Part shown: positions 54,096 to 62,872 of the stretch, one piece after another
Layout: every line of letters begins with the position of its first letter
Numbering within the stretch: the stretch's first letter is position 1
Assembly: GCA_963749535.1 (NCBI GenBank)
Contig: CAVVNF010000021.1
Span: forward strand, 1 to 64,000
DNA: 64,000 nt
Direction of reading: 5' to 3'
Source: Chersky-299 sp963749535
Lineage (GTDB): Bacteria > Actinomycetota > Thermoleophilia > RBG-16-64-13
Position numbers and translations under genes: made by a program
Notes under the pieces: model-generated
Database searches by the model: none
Told to the model about the DNA's origin: nothing
What the model saw: only the letters and a program-made list of their open reading frames with translations

Positions 54096-55793
54096 GGGGA
54101 CACCTCCCCGGCCATGGCCGGCTCGTCGCTGAGGTAGCACAGCACGTCGCTACGCCCTCGAAGCTCGCGGATCGACGCCATCCCCAGGTGCCCGAGCACC
54201 ACCAGCATCTCCTCGCGCCAGGCATTGTTGAGGTTGATCAGCCGCTGTGTGGCCCACTCGAGGCTCATCTGCATCATCATTTCGGGGTCGGTGGTAGCGA
54301 TGCCGCGCGGGCAGCCCCGGCCGCTCTCGCAGCAGGCACAGCGCACGCAGCCCAAGGCCACCAGCTCGGCCGTGCCGATCACCACGCCGTCGGCGCCCAA
54401 GGCGATGGCCTTCAACGCGTCGTAGGCCGTGCGGATGACCGCCGGAGGCGATTAGCGTGATCTGATCCCGGATTCCTTCGGCGACCAGGAACTTGTGCAC
54501 CTTGGGGATGGCGTACTCGATGGGCATGGCGATGTTCTTCTTGGCGATGTCTGGCGCCGCGCCGGTGCCGCCGTAGCTGCCGTCCAGATGGATGATGTGC
54601 GCTCCCGCGTAGTAGCTGCCCACCGCCACCATATCCACGTCGGTGGGCGTCGAGACCTTCACGCTCACCAGACAGTCAGGGTTCACTTCCTTGATCCAGT
54701 CCACGTGCTTCTTGTGGTCTTCCACGCTGTAGACGCTGTGGAAGGGGAACGGGCTGAACAAGGCGTTGCCGGCCACGGCCTCGCGCATGCGGGCGACCGG
54801 CGGCGTGTTCTTGTCGCCCAGCAGATGGCCGCCCAGGCCCGGCTTGGCGCCCTGCGCGTACTTGAACTCCACGATCCGCACGCGCTGGATGGTCTCCTCG
54901 CGCACACCGAACAGGCCCGTGGCGACTTGCGTGATCACGTGGTCGTCGTAGGGCCTGAGGCGGTCGTGGTACCCGCCCTCTCCAGTGCAGGTGAAGCTGT
55001 TCCAGGCCGCAGCCGCGCGGGCCTTCGCCAGGATCGTGTGGATGCTCACCGAGCCGAAGCTCATCCCGCCCCCGTACATGGGGATGTCGAGATGGACTTG
55101 CGGCCGGCCGTCGCCGCGTCGGTTCAGATCCAGACCCGTGTCGATTTCGACGGCGCTGCCGGGCCGGCGGCGACTCGGCGGCGTGACCGAGGCTGCGCGT
55201 CGAGGCGGCGCGGCGACTACCCGGGCCGGAGCCTTCGATTTCGTCGCTTGGAACTTGAAGCGCAGCCTGTCGAACCCGCCGCCCGAAGCACCGTGCCGAT
55301 ATTCGAGATGCGGCGGCGCGGCATGCCCGGTGGCGGCCTGATGCCAGGTGGACAGGATCAGATCGCTCGACCAGCGCGGATCGCCCATGCAGTCGGCAGC
55401 GGGATTGCGCCGCATCGTGAGCGCCTTCTGAGGGCACTGCGCCACGCATGACTCGGCCGTCTCCGCGCACTCCGGGCCGATGCACAAATGGTCCTGGGGC
55501 CGAAGAGTGAAGGCATAGCCCTCGGGCTTGACATGCACTCCATGACGGCACACCTCCACGCACCGGCCACACGATGCGCACCGAGCCAGGCGGTCGATCT
55601 TGTACTTGCCCAAGACGTTGCGGTAGCGATCGGGGGCCGGGCGGATCTCCCGGTCGACCTGCCCCTGCGGCCATGCGCTCTGGCCCAGATGCGAAGCCGA
55701 TGCCTGCGCAGGCTCGTCCCGGACTTCGGCCGAGACTTCGCCCGCAGCTTCGACCGGGACTTCGCCAGGAATGGTTGCCGCGTCCATCGTCAT
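54092..55793 (-). CDS. Glutamate synthase FMN subunit (GltB domain 2) with ferredoxin domain, one frameshift
   Basis: About 565 residues from ATG 55793, which overlaps the upstream stop (ATGA). An N-terminal ferredoxin (CASCGRCVEVCRHGVHVK, CIGPECAETAESCVAQCP) leads to the FMN barrel: HLDIPMYGGGMSFGSVSIHT, FKYAQGAKPGLGGHLLGDK, HIIHLDGSYGGTGAAP, ITLIASGG. After a shift near 54450 it continues MKAIALGADGVVIGTAELVA and the 3Fe-4S loop (CVRCACCESGRGCPRGIAT), ending at 54092. This is the 2-oxoglutarate/ammonia site of glutamate synthase in split, archaeal-type form. Confidence 0.87.
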
Positions 55794-57214
55794 GCACACA
55801 CCTGACCCTGAGACACGCGGGCCAGATCGCCGAATGCCTCCTTCTCGATATCCTCCATGAAGATGGCTCGTCCCACTTCGCCACGAAGGCGGCGGACTTC
55901 GCGGATGCCCATGGCGCCCAGCACCTCGATGAGCTGGCTGTGCCACGCGCCCATGAGGTTGACCATGCGCTGGGCAGCGTAGGCAGAATCGCCCGAACCG
56001 ATCTCGGCCGGGCAGGCGTTTTCGGAGTTGCATCGGCGGCCCTCACGGCACACCCGGCAGCCCAGAGCCACCAGAAGCGGTGTGTCCACGGCTACCAGGT
56101 CGGCCCCGCAGATGATCGCCTTGGCCATGTGCTCGGCCAGGGCGATCCCGCCGGAGATGATCAGCGTGACCTCGTCGCGGAGCCCTTCTTTCACCAGTCG
56201 CCCGTGGACCTCGCGGAGGGCGTCCTTGATGTGCCGGCCGGGGCGCCCGTCATCCAGCAGCTCGCGCCCGTGCTGGTCGGCGCAGAGTTGAAAGACCTTG
56301 ACGCCCGTCCGGCCCAACTCGACGATGCGGTCGGCTGTCGCGTGACACAGCACCAAGCGGACGGAGACCACCAACTGCTTGTGGGCGGCTTGGATCTCGC
56401 CGGCCAACTCCGCCGTATCCGAACCGTCAACCACTTGCACCATGCGCACGGCTTGGAGGAGGTCCTGGCTCCGTTCGATGTCGTCTTTGCCCAGCAACGG
56501 GCACCGCGAACGGCAGTAACTCTGGCGGCAGCGCGGACGCATCGGCTGCCGGCATCACGGCCACGGAGCTGAGCTTCATGGCCGCCACAGCGCGGGCAGC
56601 AGCCATGTGCTCGCTCTCAACCGGCCAGGCCGGCATGTCTAGGATCGCCGGAAGCTGGATCTCCAGCAGATGGGAGGGCGGAGTGAGCAGCTTGCCGTCG
56701 GGGGCGAACCTCAGGCGCATGGGCTTGGGGCCGATGTCCACCGAGGTGGAGATGTACTCGCGACCGTGGATTCCGTCGCGCGTGGGCCGGACGATCTCCG
56801 ACATGTCCGTCCAGATGGAGTCGAAACCAGGGCCGTAGAACCGTCCGCGATAGCCCGCCCCGGAGACGGGGATCCTGCCGGCATCGGACTGGTTCCAGGT
56901 GGTGAGAATGATGTCGGGCTTCCAGTACTCGTCGCCCATGTCCAGGAACTCCGGGTTGACCGAGATGCTCAGCAGTCCCTTGGTGCAACCCTGGACGCAG
57001 GACAGGCAGGCCTTGCATTCGTTGAGCGTCTGGACCGAGGCCAGCGGGTCGCGGTTGTAGGTCGCTTCGTTCCGGTAGACGTCATAGAGGCAACGCAGCT
57101 TGACGCAGTTGGTGCAGCGGGAGCAGTCCTCGCGCCAGTCGACGTTGCCGAACTTGCCCACCCGGCGGAACCGCGGGCCGTGGGAACGGCGTGAATGTGG
57201 TAGCGGTCGGGCAT
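55790..57214 (-). CDS. Second glutamate-synthase FMN subunit (GltB domain 2 paralogue), two frameshifts
   Basis: ATG 57214 with AAGGGG upstream begins MPDRYHIHAVP. A shift near 57180 leads to FRRVGKFGNVDWREDCSRCT. Fe-S motifs follow (CTNCVKLRCLYDVYRN, CKACLSCVQGCTKGLL), then a divergent barrel. After a shift near 56520 comes the C-terminal FMN half (VVSVRLVLCHATADRIVELG, LIISGGIALAEHMAKAIICG) and a cluster loop (CRVCREGRRCNSENACPAE). Compared with its neighbour the GSYGGTG-type substrate loop is not obvious, so this copy may have lost synthase chemistry and serve electron transfer. Confidence 0.82.
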
Positions 57215-57226
57215 GCCTACGTCCCC

Positions 57227-58089
57227 TTACGCCAGTCCGGCTGCCTCGATCACCTGGCCGGCAAGCGCTTCGCAGCCGCCGCTGAGGATGTGGATGCCGC
57301 GGACGCCCGGCATCGTCTTGAGCTTGGCGGCTATCTCGGCTGCCATGGCCAGGCCCTCCTTGGCCGCGTCGGGGGCGCTGGCCAACCGGGCGACCACGGT
57401 TTCGTCGAGCGGTCCGTAGGTCTGCTGTTGCCGCAGGTGCTCGGCCTGCTCGACGCTGGTCAGGGGCAGCACGCTGGCGATGATGGCCGCCCGCTTGTCC
57501 AGTCCGGCCGCCCGAACCGAATCCATCCACCGAGTGAAGCCGGCAAGGTCGAACACCGGCTGCGTGAGCAGGAAGTCCGCCCCGGCCGCGATCTTCTTCT
57601 TGAGCCGGAGCAGGTTCAGCTCCATCGGCTGCTGATGGGGATGGGCCACCGCCCCGACCAGCCATCTCCGCGCGAGATCCAAACCCTTACCATCTGGGCT
57701 TGCGCGAGCTGGGTGGAGTCGATGTCGTTGACCCCGGCCGCCTGGGGACAGACCCCGAGAGACTGGTGATTGCCGCTGAGGCAGAGGATAGCGCCGATGC
57801 CCAGTGCCGCGGCCCCCAGAGCATCGCTCTCCAAGGCGATGCGGTTGCGGTCGCGGGTCACCATGGACAGAACCGCCTCGCGGCCTTCGCGGGCCAGGAG
57901 AGCCGCACACGCCAAGGCCGAACCGTGGATCTCGTCGGGGTTGTCCGCCACCACCACCGCGTCCAGGCTCGGCGACAGCGCGGCCGAGAGCTTCTTGACA
58001 GCCTCCGCGCCGCCGGTGCGCGGCGGCAGGCACTCGGCCGTTAGAACGAGTTTGCCGGAGGTCAATGCCTCGCCGAACTTAGTCTTCAT
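57227..58089 (-). CDS. metF: Methylenetetrahydrofolate reductase MetF, one frameshift
   Basis: About 290 residues from ATG 58089 (or 58098), overlapping the mvhD-like stop. N-terminal barrel: LVLTAECLPPRTGGAEAVKK, LDAVVVADNPDEIHGSAL, ILCLSGNHQSLGV. After a shift near 57655 it continues NLLRLKKKIAAGADFLLTQP (the conserved TQP of MetF), AAIIASVLPLTSVEQAEHLR and GVRGIHILSGG. It reduces methylene-H4F to methyl-H4F, or runs in reverse when methyl groups from demethylation are oxidised. MetV, its usual partner, is 13 kb away at the end of the same cluster. Confidence 0.9.
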
Positions 58090-58684
58090 TGGCGTCATCG
58101 CTGGTATCCAGTTCTTGGTAAGGGTCCTCGGCCGCTTCGGGTACATCGATGTCGAAAGGAGTGGGGGCCAGGCCGTCCAGCGCCAGCAACACTGCATCCC
58201 GGATGGCCGCGACCCGGGCGTCCCCGGCTTCGGCCGTGCAAACCGGCACGGATCTTCCTGCGCCCAGCGCCATGTCTTCGGTGGCAGTGCCAGGCAGGTG
58301 AAAGAGCATCAAACGCTCCCCTCCAAGCCCAATCTCGTCGAGGATCGCCCGAAGATAGTCCACCCGGCGAGCGCATCGCATGCTGCCTTCCAGGTAGTGA
58401 CAGTTGTCCTCCTGGCACGCGACCGCGCAGACCAATCGGGCGCCGGACTCAAATGCCTTCAGGACGTGCTCCGGCTGGATCCGCCCCGTGCAGGGCACCA
58501 GCACTTCCCGCACCGAAAAGGGCCAATCGAACCTCGGGACGATCGGACGCGACCGATCACCGGAGTTCGGCGCCTCGCTCGGCCGCGCGCAATTCATGCA
58601 GACAAAGGCCGTCACGATCGTGGCGTCGGCGGCGGAGTCGGTCGGCTGCTCAACATCGGAAAGAATCGATGGAGGAGCCATCAA
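58079..58684 (-). CDS. Second MvhD-type iron-sulfur protein
   Basis: 201 residues as read from TTG 58684 (ATG 58681). The MvhD core is present: TAFVCMNCARPSE, VREVLVPCTGRIQPEHVLKA, VACQEDNCHYLEGSMRCARR, with a longer C-terminus of about 50 residues. The first 20 residues overlap, in another frame, the remnant of a glutamine synthetase gene, so the true N-terminus is uncertain. Two different MvhD proteins in one cluster suggest two electron entry points. Confidence 0.85.
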   Translation of the reverse strand: MMAPPSILSDVEQPTDSAADATIVTAFVCMNCARPSEAPNSGDRSRPIVPRFDWPFSVREVLVPCTGRIQPEHVLKAFESGARLVCAVACQEDNCHYLEGSMRCARRVDYLRAILDEIGLGGERLMLFHLPGTATEDMALGAGRSVPVCTAEAGDARVAAIRDAVLLALDGLAPTPFDIDVPEAAEDPYQELDTSDDANED

Positions 58685-58831
58685 AGCCCGTGCCCTTCCT
58701 CAAAGACCCTCTTCAAGTTCACCCGGAATACTCGCGAAGCTGTCAAGAAAGCCAAGGACGTCGACGAACGTGAGGCGGACGAGCTTGCTCTGTTTCTCCT
58801 CGGCGGGGCGAAGGACGTCCTTCTTGCTCAG
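58650..58831 (-). pseudogene. glnA: Glutamine synthetase N-terminal remnant
   Basis: With AGGAG 5 bases before a CTG at 58831, the frame reads SKKDVLRPAEEKQSKLVRLT, then FVDVLGFLDSFASIPGELEE. After a one-base shift it reads EEGHG and FDGSSIDSFR, then stops. KxVRLxFxDxLG, followed by the LEE..GxGFDGSSI box, is the standard N-terminal beta-grasp of GlnA. The remaining 370 or so residues are missing and the MvhD gene begins across the junction. It is either a deletion or an assembly collapse. It fits the adjacent glutamate synthase genes (GS-GOGAT). Confidence 0.7.
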
Positions 58832-59331
58832 TTCTTCTCCTATCGGATGCTCTTCTCAGTCCGTGGACCGTTTAGAGTAGCAGCAGTTGCAACGGGGTGG
58901 TTTGTCCAAAAGGCCAGTATTTAGCTGGGAATAGTTGGACCTATGTATTGCCCGAGGAGTTCCGAAGAAAACCCGAGTTACGGAGCGGTGGGGACCGAGA
59001 CTGACAGCGGCGATGACCAAGAATGTCAGCTTCGCGCACCGCGCTCCGCCTCGTGGTGCAGGGCAGCGACGTCTACAACTATCCGAATCAATGGCCGACG
59101 AATGCTCACGAGCGCACTGTCAACAGCGGCGAGCGCCTGATCTACGCGGGAGGCTAGTATGATTCGCACCTTCTTGCGCCCGTTATCCCCGCGAAATGAG
59201 GCCAAGCCGACTGTAGCCCTCGAGCAAAGCAAGGAGGCCCGGGAACTCGCCGGGCTTCCTTGCCACCCGAACCCCCCAATGACTCTGCTTCGAAGGAGCT
59301 ACTGGCGGATCGAACCTCTACCCCAATGCAC
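58832..59331. other. Intergenic region before the Hdr/GltB cluster
   Basis: Apart from the hairpin at 59229-59263 I see no gene. The cluster promoter should lie here; a perfect -35 TTGACA occurs on the minus strand just inside the glnA remnant but has no good -10. Confidence 0.4.
59229..59263 (-). terminator. Hairpin terminator downstream of the zinc-ribbon gene
   Basis: A 14-bp stem (59229-59242 with 59250-59263, one G-T pair) with a 7-base loop. On the minus strand it is followed by TTTGCT, a weak T-tract. It lies about 70 bases after the zinc-ribbon gene end. Confidence 0.6.
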
Positions 59332-60272
59332 CTACCCCTCCCTAGTTCCCAAGGGGGGAAAGATCGCCTGGGGAGCGCCATATTGCTGCCCCCAGTCCAG
59401 CCAGGCGACGTCGGTGGCGCCGACGTTGTAGGTGAGCACCTTCCAGACCGCCGTTCCAGTGAAGAAGCCCCATCGCTTCATCACTAAAAGCACCGGCTTG
59501 CACGTCCTGAAGGTAGGGAGTCTTCGAGTAGTCGATGGGGGCGCCGCTCGGCTGAACCGTCTGGCCCAGCACGAAAGCAAAATCGTTCTCCACTTTGAAG
59601 GTGTCGATCACGAAGAGGACCGATTGGTTCAGCTCCTTTTCGACGGGGACCCGAAGCACATCCAGGATGGCCTTCCGTTCGGCCGAGCCGGACGCGGGCG
59701 TATGCAGACGCGGCTCGGGAGCCGGAGCCAGGGTCGTGGTGGTGGTCGAGGGAAGCGAGGAGGTGGTGGTCGAGGGAAGCGAGGAGGTGGTGGTGCTTTC
59801 GGTGTCGCTGGAGCTGGTGGAGGGGATGGTGACGGTGGTGGACACCTGCGGCCAAAGTGCTAGTGGAGGACTCGCTGGACGACAGTCGTCGACGAGGAGG
59901 CCGTCTTGCCAGAATCGTTGCCGCGCAGGCCGAAGTAAGCGCCCAGCCCCGGCTCCGGCCAGCACGATGACTGCAGCCACGACGATGCCTACGATCAGCC
60001 CGGTACGCCGGCGCGGCGGCGGTGCCTGCCAGCCTGGCGTGTATCCCGATGGGGCGGCGATGGAGGTGGCGCGTAGCTTATGCGGCGGTGGCGGGACTGA
60101 GCGGGATCCTGGCGGCTCAGAGGAAGCGGCCGGCCTGACTTGGGTCGCATCTAGTCCGGACTCCAGCCCGGCGGCTCCCCCCGTCCTCTGGACCTGGGGG
60201 GCAGGCGCCCCGCATTCTTTGCAGAATGCCGCGCCCTTCATCGATCGTCTTGCCACAACTGGAGCAAAACAT
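59332..60272 (-). pseudogene. Zinc-ribbon membrane protein with Ser/Thr linker, frameshifted
   Basis: ATG 60272 follows GGGGAGG. It encodes a zinc ribbon split by a shift near 60230: MFCSSCGKTIDEG, then AAFCKECGAPAPQ. A Pro-rich region, one transmembrane helix (RTGLIVGIVVAAVIVLAGAG) and a linker of repeated STTTSSLP units follow, disturbed near 59930-59870. A compact outer domain ends, in another frame, with GTAVWKVLTYNVGATDVAWL at 59332. The architecture of cytosolic zinc ribbon, one helix and an external domain is common in Actinomycetota and is often linked to stress or envelope sensing; the role is unknown. Confidence 0.65.
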
Positions 60273-60547
60273 CGGATCCCCTCCCCTTTCGCAGCCCTGG
60301 GCTCCGCATCCATCGATCATCCAACGCAAGCGTAAGACATGCGCGCGCTGTAGTCCATACCTTGCGGTGCCCGCGTGCGCGGCAGATACCCGCTGGGATG
60401 GCGATTACTGAGGCCACCATTAGCGGCGTCTTGCTCGCCGACGCGCGAAGGTGCAACTTTGACGGCTTGTCGCCCAGTTCCGCTCTCCGATGTGGCCGGC
60501 AGCTTGGTTACGCTCGCGCCTCGACCCGACACGCGCTCGCCCTTTGG
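60273..60547. other. Short intergenic stretch, nothing supported
   Basis: Between the zinc-ribbon gene start and the strong rightward promoter I see no gene, repeat or hairpin. Confidence 0.35.
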
Positions 60548-60575
60548 TTTGAAGCGGTTTGCCAAAGGGTATAAT
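60548..60575 (+). promoter_or_regulatory. Strong rightward promoter for the leader and small protein 1
   Basis: -35 TTTGAA (60548-60553), a 16-bp spacer and a perfect -10 TATAAT (60570-60575) in otherwise GC-rich DNA. The next same-strand gene with an RBS is the 32-residue protein at 60906, so an untranslated leader of about 320 bases is predicted. Confidence 0.55.
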
Positions 60576-60774
60576 GATATTTGGTAGGGATTTACCCTGC
60601 TCTCAGAAGGGCCAGAATGGGCACCCTAGTTTGTGAGTTGCAGCGTAGCTTGCGCGACCACACCCTACCTTCCCGTCCTCTTCCTCCTCCGCAAACTCAA
60701 AGTGCGTCGATTGCTGTGCGCCGAACGCTTTCGGGGCCCAGCGATGAGCCACAAGCCAGAAAGGAGAGTCCCAG

Positions 60775-60905
60775 AAGCCGGACCGATCGATGAAACTGGC
60801 CGGGTGAGCTGTCAGGAAGCATCGAAAACCGGCTTGGTGCAAAGAAACGGGCATCTTCGCCCCGATGAGCACGCATCACGTAGTTTAGACAGGAGATAAA
60901 GAATC
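60775..60905 (+). ncRNA. Structured leader RNA of small protein 1 (copy 1)
   Basis: A closing stem AAGCCGG/CCGGCTT (60775-60781 with 60829-60835) encloses CGATG/CATCG (60788-60792 with 60820-60824). Then come two adjacent hairpins, GGGC-ATCTTC-GCCC (60849-60862) and GATG-AGCACG-CATC (60864-60877), a TTTAGAC element (60884-60890) and the RBS. The block from 60828 onward aligns with the leader at 62785-62872, and the second hairpin differs by compensatory changes. It is possibly a riboswitch or protein-binding leader; I cannot assign a known class. Confidence 0.55.
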
Positions 60906-61004
60906 ATGGCAGGCTTCATTGCTCTTATGGCCTCGGCACTAGTTGGTGCAGCCCTTGTGGTCTTCTTTTCTTTGCAGGACAGATGGGCGACCAGGGGTCT
61001 CTAA
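60906..61004 (+). CDS. 32-residue single-pass membrane protein, copy 1
   Basis: ATG 60906 with AGGAG 11 bases upstream. The product is MAGFIALMASALVGAALVVF followed by FSLQDRWATRGL. A single transmembrane helix spans residues 3-23 and the end is amphipathic and charged. It is 21 of 32 identical to the protein at 62873, including LMA, GAALV, FF, D.W and the terminal RGL, so it is under protein-level constraint. Its size recalls KdpF/CydX-type accessory peptides, but no partner complex is adjacent. The function is unknown. Confidence 0.75.
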   Translation: MAGFIALMASALVGAALVVFFSLQDRWATRGL

Positions 61005-61051
61005 CCTCGAGGATCCCGGCATGTCCGTCACCCGCCATTCTTGTTCAGTGA

Positions 61052-61684
61052 CTACCAGGACGTATCGCCTGGGTTGGGTACAGCTAGGGGAAGGGGGATT
61101 TCGGCCTCTGCAGGCGTGGCAGTCTGAAGCAGCGGTAGCCCGTCATGCTGGTGAATCGCGGGCGCCCTCGGCAAGACGCGGACGGACGACGTTAGCGCCA
61201 TCGGGCGTTTTGAGGGCGCGTTGTGGCGTGCTGCCAGAGGGCGAAGGATAGGGCCGCGGAGGCATTTGGCCTGCGGTTCTGCCGTGCCGGGCTTCCCTCG
61301 AATCACGCCCCTGTTGTCGGCAAGCCCCTGCTCTGGGCACGCCCTTGGCGTGCCGGCTGAGCGTTCCCGGTGCTCCCCGCCGGATAATTCGCCCGGGTCG
61401 GCATCAGCGGGTCGAGCCATCAGGTCCTGAAAGCGCTGAGCCATTTTCTCCTGCTCAGCGTCCTGCGCCGCGCGCACCCGGGAAGCCGCCTCGTCGAGGG
61501 CCAGCTTCTTTCGCTGGGCAGTCGCAAGCAGGCCGTCGATCGTGACCGGTGCCTGGTCCTTGGCCGCCTCCTTCAGTATCTCCAGCACTTCCTCCTGAAG
61601 CGACCGCTGGTTGTAGGCCGCGCGGCTGCGGAGTCCGCGGGCAACGTCGTCGGGCACGTTCTTGATGGAGAGGTTGACGGGCAT
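61052..61684 (-). CDS. FitA/VapB-like ribbon-helix-helix antitoxin with aberrant C-terminus
   Basis: ATG 61684 with AGGAG 8 bases upstream. The first 80-95 residues are a FitA-type antitoxin: NLSIKNVPDDVARGLRSRAA, YNQRSLQEEVLEILKEAAKD and a helical tail (VRAAQDAEQEKMAQRFQDLM). Antitoxins of this family are 75-95 residues; here the frame stays open for another 115 residues of low-similarity, Pro/Arg-rich sequence. No PIN-domain toxin follows. It is probably an orphan antitoxin whose stop or toxin was lost, possibly by another frameshift near 61400. Confidence 0.7.
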   Translation of the reverse strand: MPVNLSIKNVPDDVARGLRSRAAYNQRSLQEEVLEILKEAAKDQAPVTIDGLLATAQRKKLALDEAASRVRAAQDAEQEKMAQRFQDLMARPADADPGELSGGEHRERSAGTPRACPEQGLADNRGVIRGKPGTAEPQAKCLRGPILRPLAARHNAPSKRPMALTSSVRVLPRAPAIHQHDGLPLLQTATPAEAEIPLPLAVPNPGDTSW

Positions 61685-61853
61685 GCGGGTTGCTCCTCTC
61701 TGACTCCCTCAATCGGTTCGTTCTTGTCGATTGTAGCCTGGACATCGGCTGCTCGGCGTCGTCGATGAGGCTGCGGGAGCCGAGGCATGGTTGCGAACAA
61801 TACATCCAAAACGGCCTGGCGCCGCGCCTCGGGTCAGAAGGTCTTCTCAGCCT

Positions 61854-62585
61854 CTAGCCTGAAACTGTACTCGGAGGCTCTCCACCAGGGTACGTGACCA
61901 CCGGGCACAGCTTCAGAAGCTTTCGTATCTGCTCGAGCTCACTCGGTTCCATGGCTTCCTGCGGTCGGTTGGCGATCCCGTCGAGGAGTTGATTGAGCAG
62001 GGTGGTCGAACGACCCGCAGTGACGAACTGACTCAACCCCATGACGTGGGCGATGTCCTCGGCCCACCACACAGCATGCAGTGCCCAGGCCACCTGTTCG
62101 GAGTCGACATCGGGGCGGATAGAGCCCTGCGCCTTTCCTTCCTCCACGGTGTTTGCGACCGACCGGATCATCTCGAGTTGCTTCACTGCCTGGGCTTCCC
62201 GAAGTCCAGCCTCTCGCGGGGCAGCGAGGAACTCGACGAAGGGATACACGAACGTCCCCTGATCCGAGGAGATGAGATCCGAGTGAACGTGACCCATGGC
62301 GCGCAGCCGCTCGAGCGCGTCGGGCTTGTCGGATGACTCGAGAACCAATTGCCGGATGCGCTGGTAGAGCGAATCAAGGGCGGCAAGCAACACCTGGTTC
62401 CTGTCGTCGAAGTGCCGGTAAAGGGCCGCGGGGGTGATCCCAGCCGCTTGCGCGATGCGGGCGTTGGTGGTCCCCTGGACGCCCTCCGTCGCCAGCAGAT
62501 CGAGGGTGGTCTCAGCGATCTGGCGTTTTCTCTCTATTCCTGTCATCCGGGCCATGGCGCCTACCAGTCTACCCTGTTGAGTCAT
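61854..62585 (-). CDS. TetR/AcrR-family transcriptional regulator
   Basis: 243 residues from ATG 62585; internal ATGs at 62555 and 62546 are alternatives. The N-terminal HTH is typical: IAETTLDLLATEGVQGTTNA, RIAQAAGITPAALYRHFDDR. The C-terminal ligand domain is helical (FVEFLAAPREAGLREAQAVK, WALHAVWWAEDIAHVMGLSQ). It diverges from the small membrane protein copy 2. A 14-bp palindrome 25 bases upstream of its start is a likely operator for autoregulation and perhaps for control of the small gene. Confidence 0.9.
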   Translation of the reverse strand: MTQQGRLVGAMARMTGIERKRQIAETTLDLLATEGVQGTTNARIAQAAGITPAALYRHFDDRNQVLLAALDSLYQRIRQLVLESSDKPDALERLRAMGHVHSDLISSDQGTFVYPFVEFLAAPREAGLREAQAVKQLEMIRSVANTVEEGKAQGSIRPDVDSEQVAWALHAVWWAEDIAHVMGLSQFVTAGRSTTLLNQLLDGIANRPQEAMEPSELEQIRKLLKLCPVVTYPGGEPPSTVSG

Positions 62586-62609
62586 TCCCCGTCCAATGGT
62601 CGGTATAAG

Positions 62610-62623
62610 TGACTCCTAAGTCA
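62610..62623. promoter_or_regulatory. Palindrome upstream of the TetR gene, candidate operator
   Basis: TGACTCCTAAGTCA, a perfect 5-4-5 inverted repeat in an AT-rich divergent intergenic region, 25 bases from the tetR ATG. Confidence 0.5.
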
Positions 62624-62697
62624 TAATTACAAAAGTCTAGTCGCTCTATTATGGGATAATCTCCCTAATAATCAGCAAATACACGATATAGTGGGGA

Positions 62698-62726
62698 TTG
62701 ACCTTTGGGGATTGTTAGTATATCGT
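62698..62726 (+). promoter_or_regulatory. Rightward promoter for leader and small protein 2
   Basis: -35 TTGACC (62698-62703), a 17-bp spacer and -10 TATCGT (62721-62726); TATATC at 62719 with a 15-bp spacer is an alternative. The surrounding 62600-62740 is markedly AT-rich compared with the window. Confidence 0.45.
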
Positions 62727-62745
62727 TAGTAACAATAAATCAGGA

Positions 62746-62872
62746 TGCCGAACGTAGGCAGCCGGTTTGCTCTGTTTCCAAGTATCGGCTAGGGGCAGAG
62801 AGGTGGGGCAGCTTTGCCCGAATGGGCACACGCCCGGTCTATCCAGTCTATTTAGACGGAAGGAGGTAGATC
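62746..62872 (+). ncRNA. Structured leader RNA of small protein 2 (copy 2)
   Basis: Hairpin TGCC-GAACGTA-GGCA (62746-62760), stem AGCCG/CGGCT (62760-62764 with 62786-62790), hairpin GGGCA-GCTT-TGCCC (62806-62819), hairpin GGGC-ACAC-GCCC (62824-62835), TTTAGAC (62851-62857) and RBS. Order and spacing match the leader at 60775-60905, although the 5' part is shorter. Its matching second hairpin uses different base pairs, which supports RNA structure rather than mere sequence identity. Confidence 0.55.

Noticed and set aside
59290..59330. A tRNA-like GGTTCGATCC on the minus strand
   Set aside because: The flanking bases do not form a T-stem, and no anticodon arm, D-arm or 7-bp acceptor stem can be drawn.
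59700..59830. Repeated GAGGAAGCGAGGAGGTGGT-type DNA as a possible repeat array
   Set aside because: It encodes the Ser/Thr linker (STTTSSLP units) of the zinc-ribbon protein and is coding low complexity, not a CRISPR or mobile repeat.
60775..60905. Assignment of the leader to a cobalamin or c-di-GMP riboswitch
   Set aside because: Short stretches recall the B12 box (TGTCAGGAAGC) and GEMM (GCAAAG), but the other required conserved boxes are missing and the second leader lacks them.
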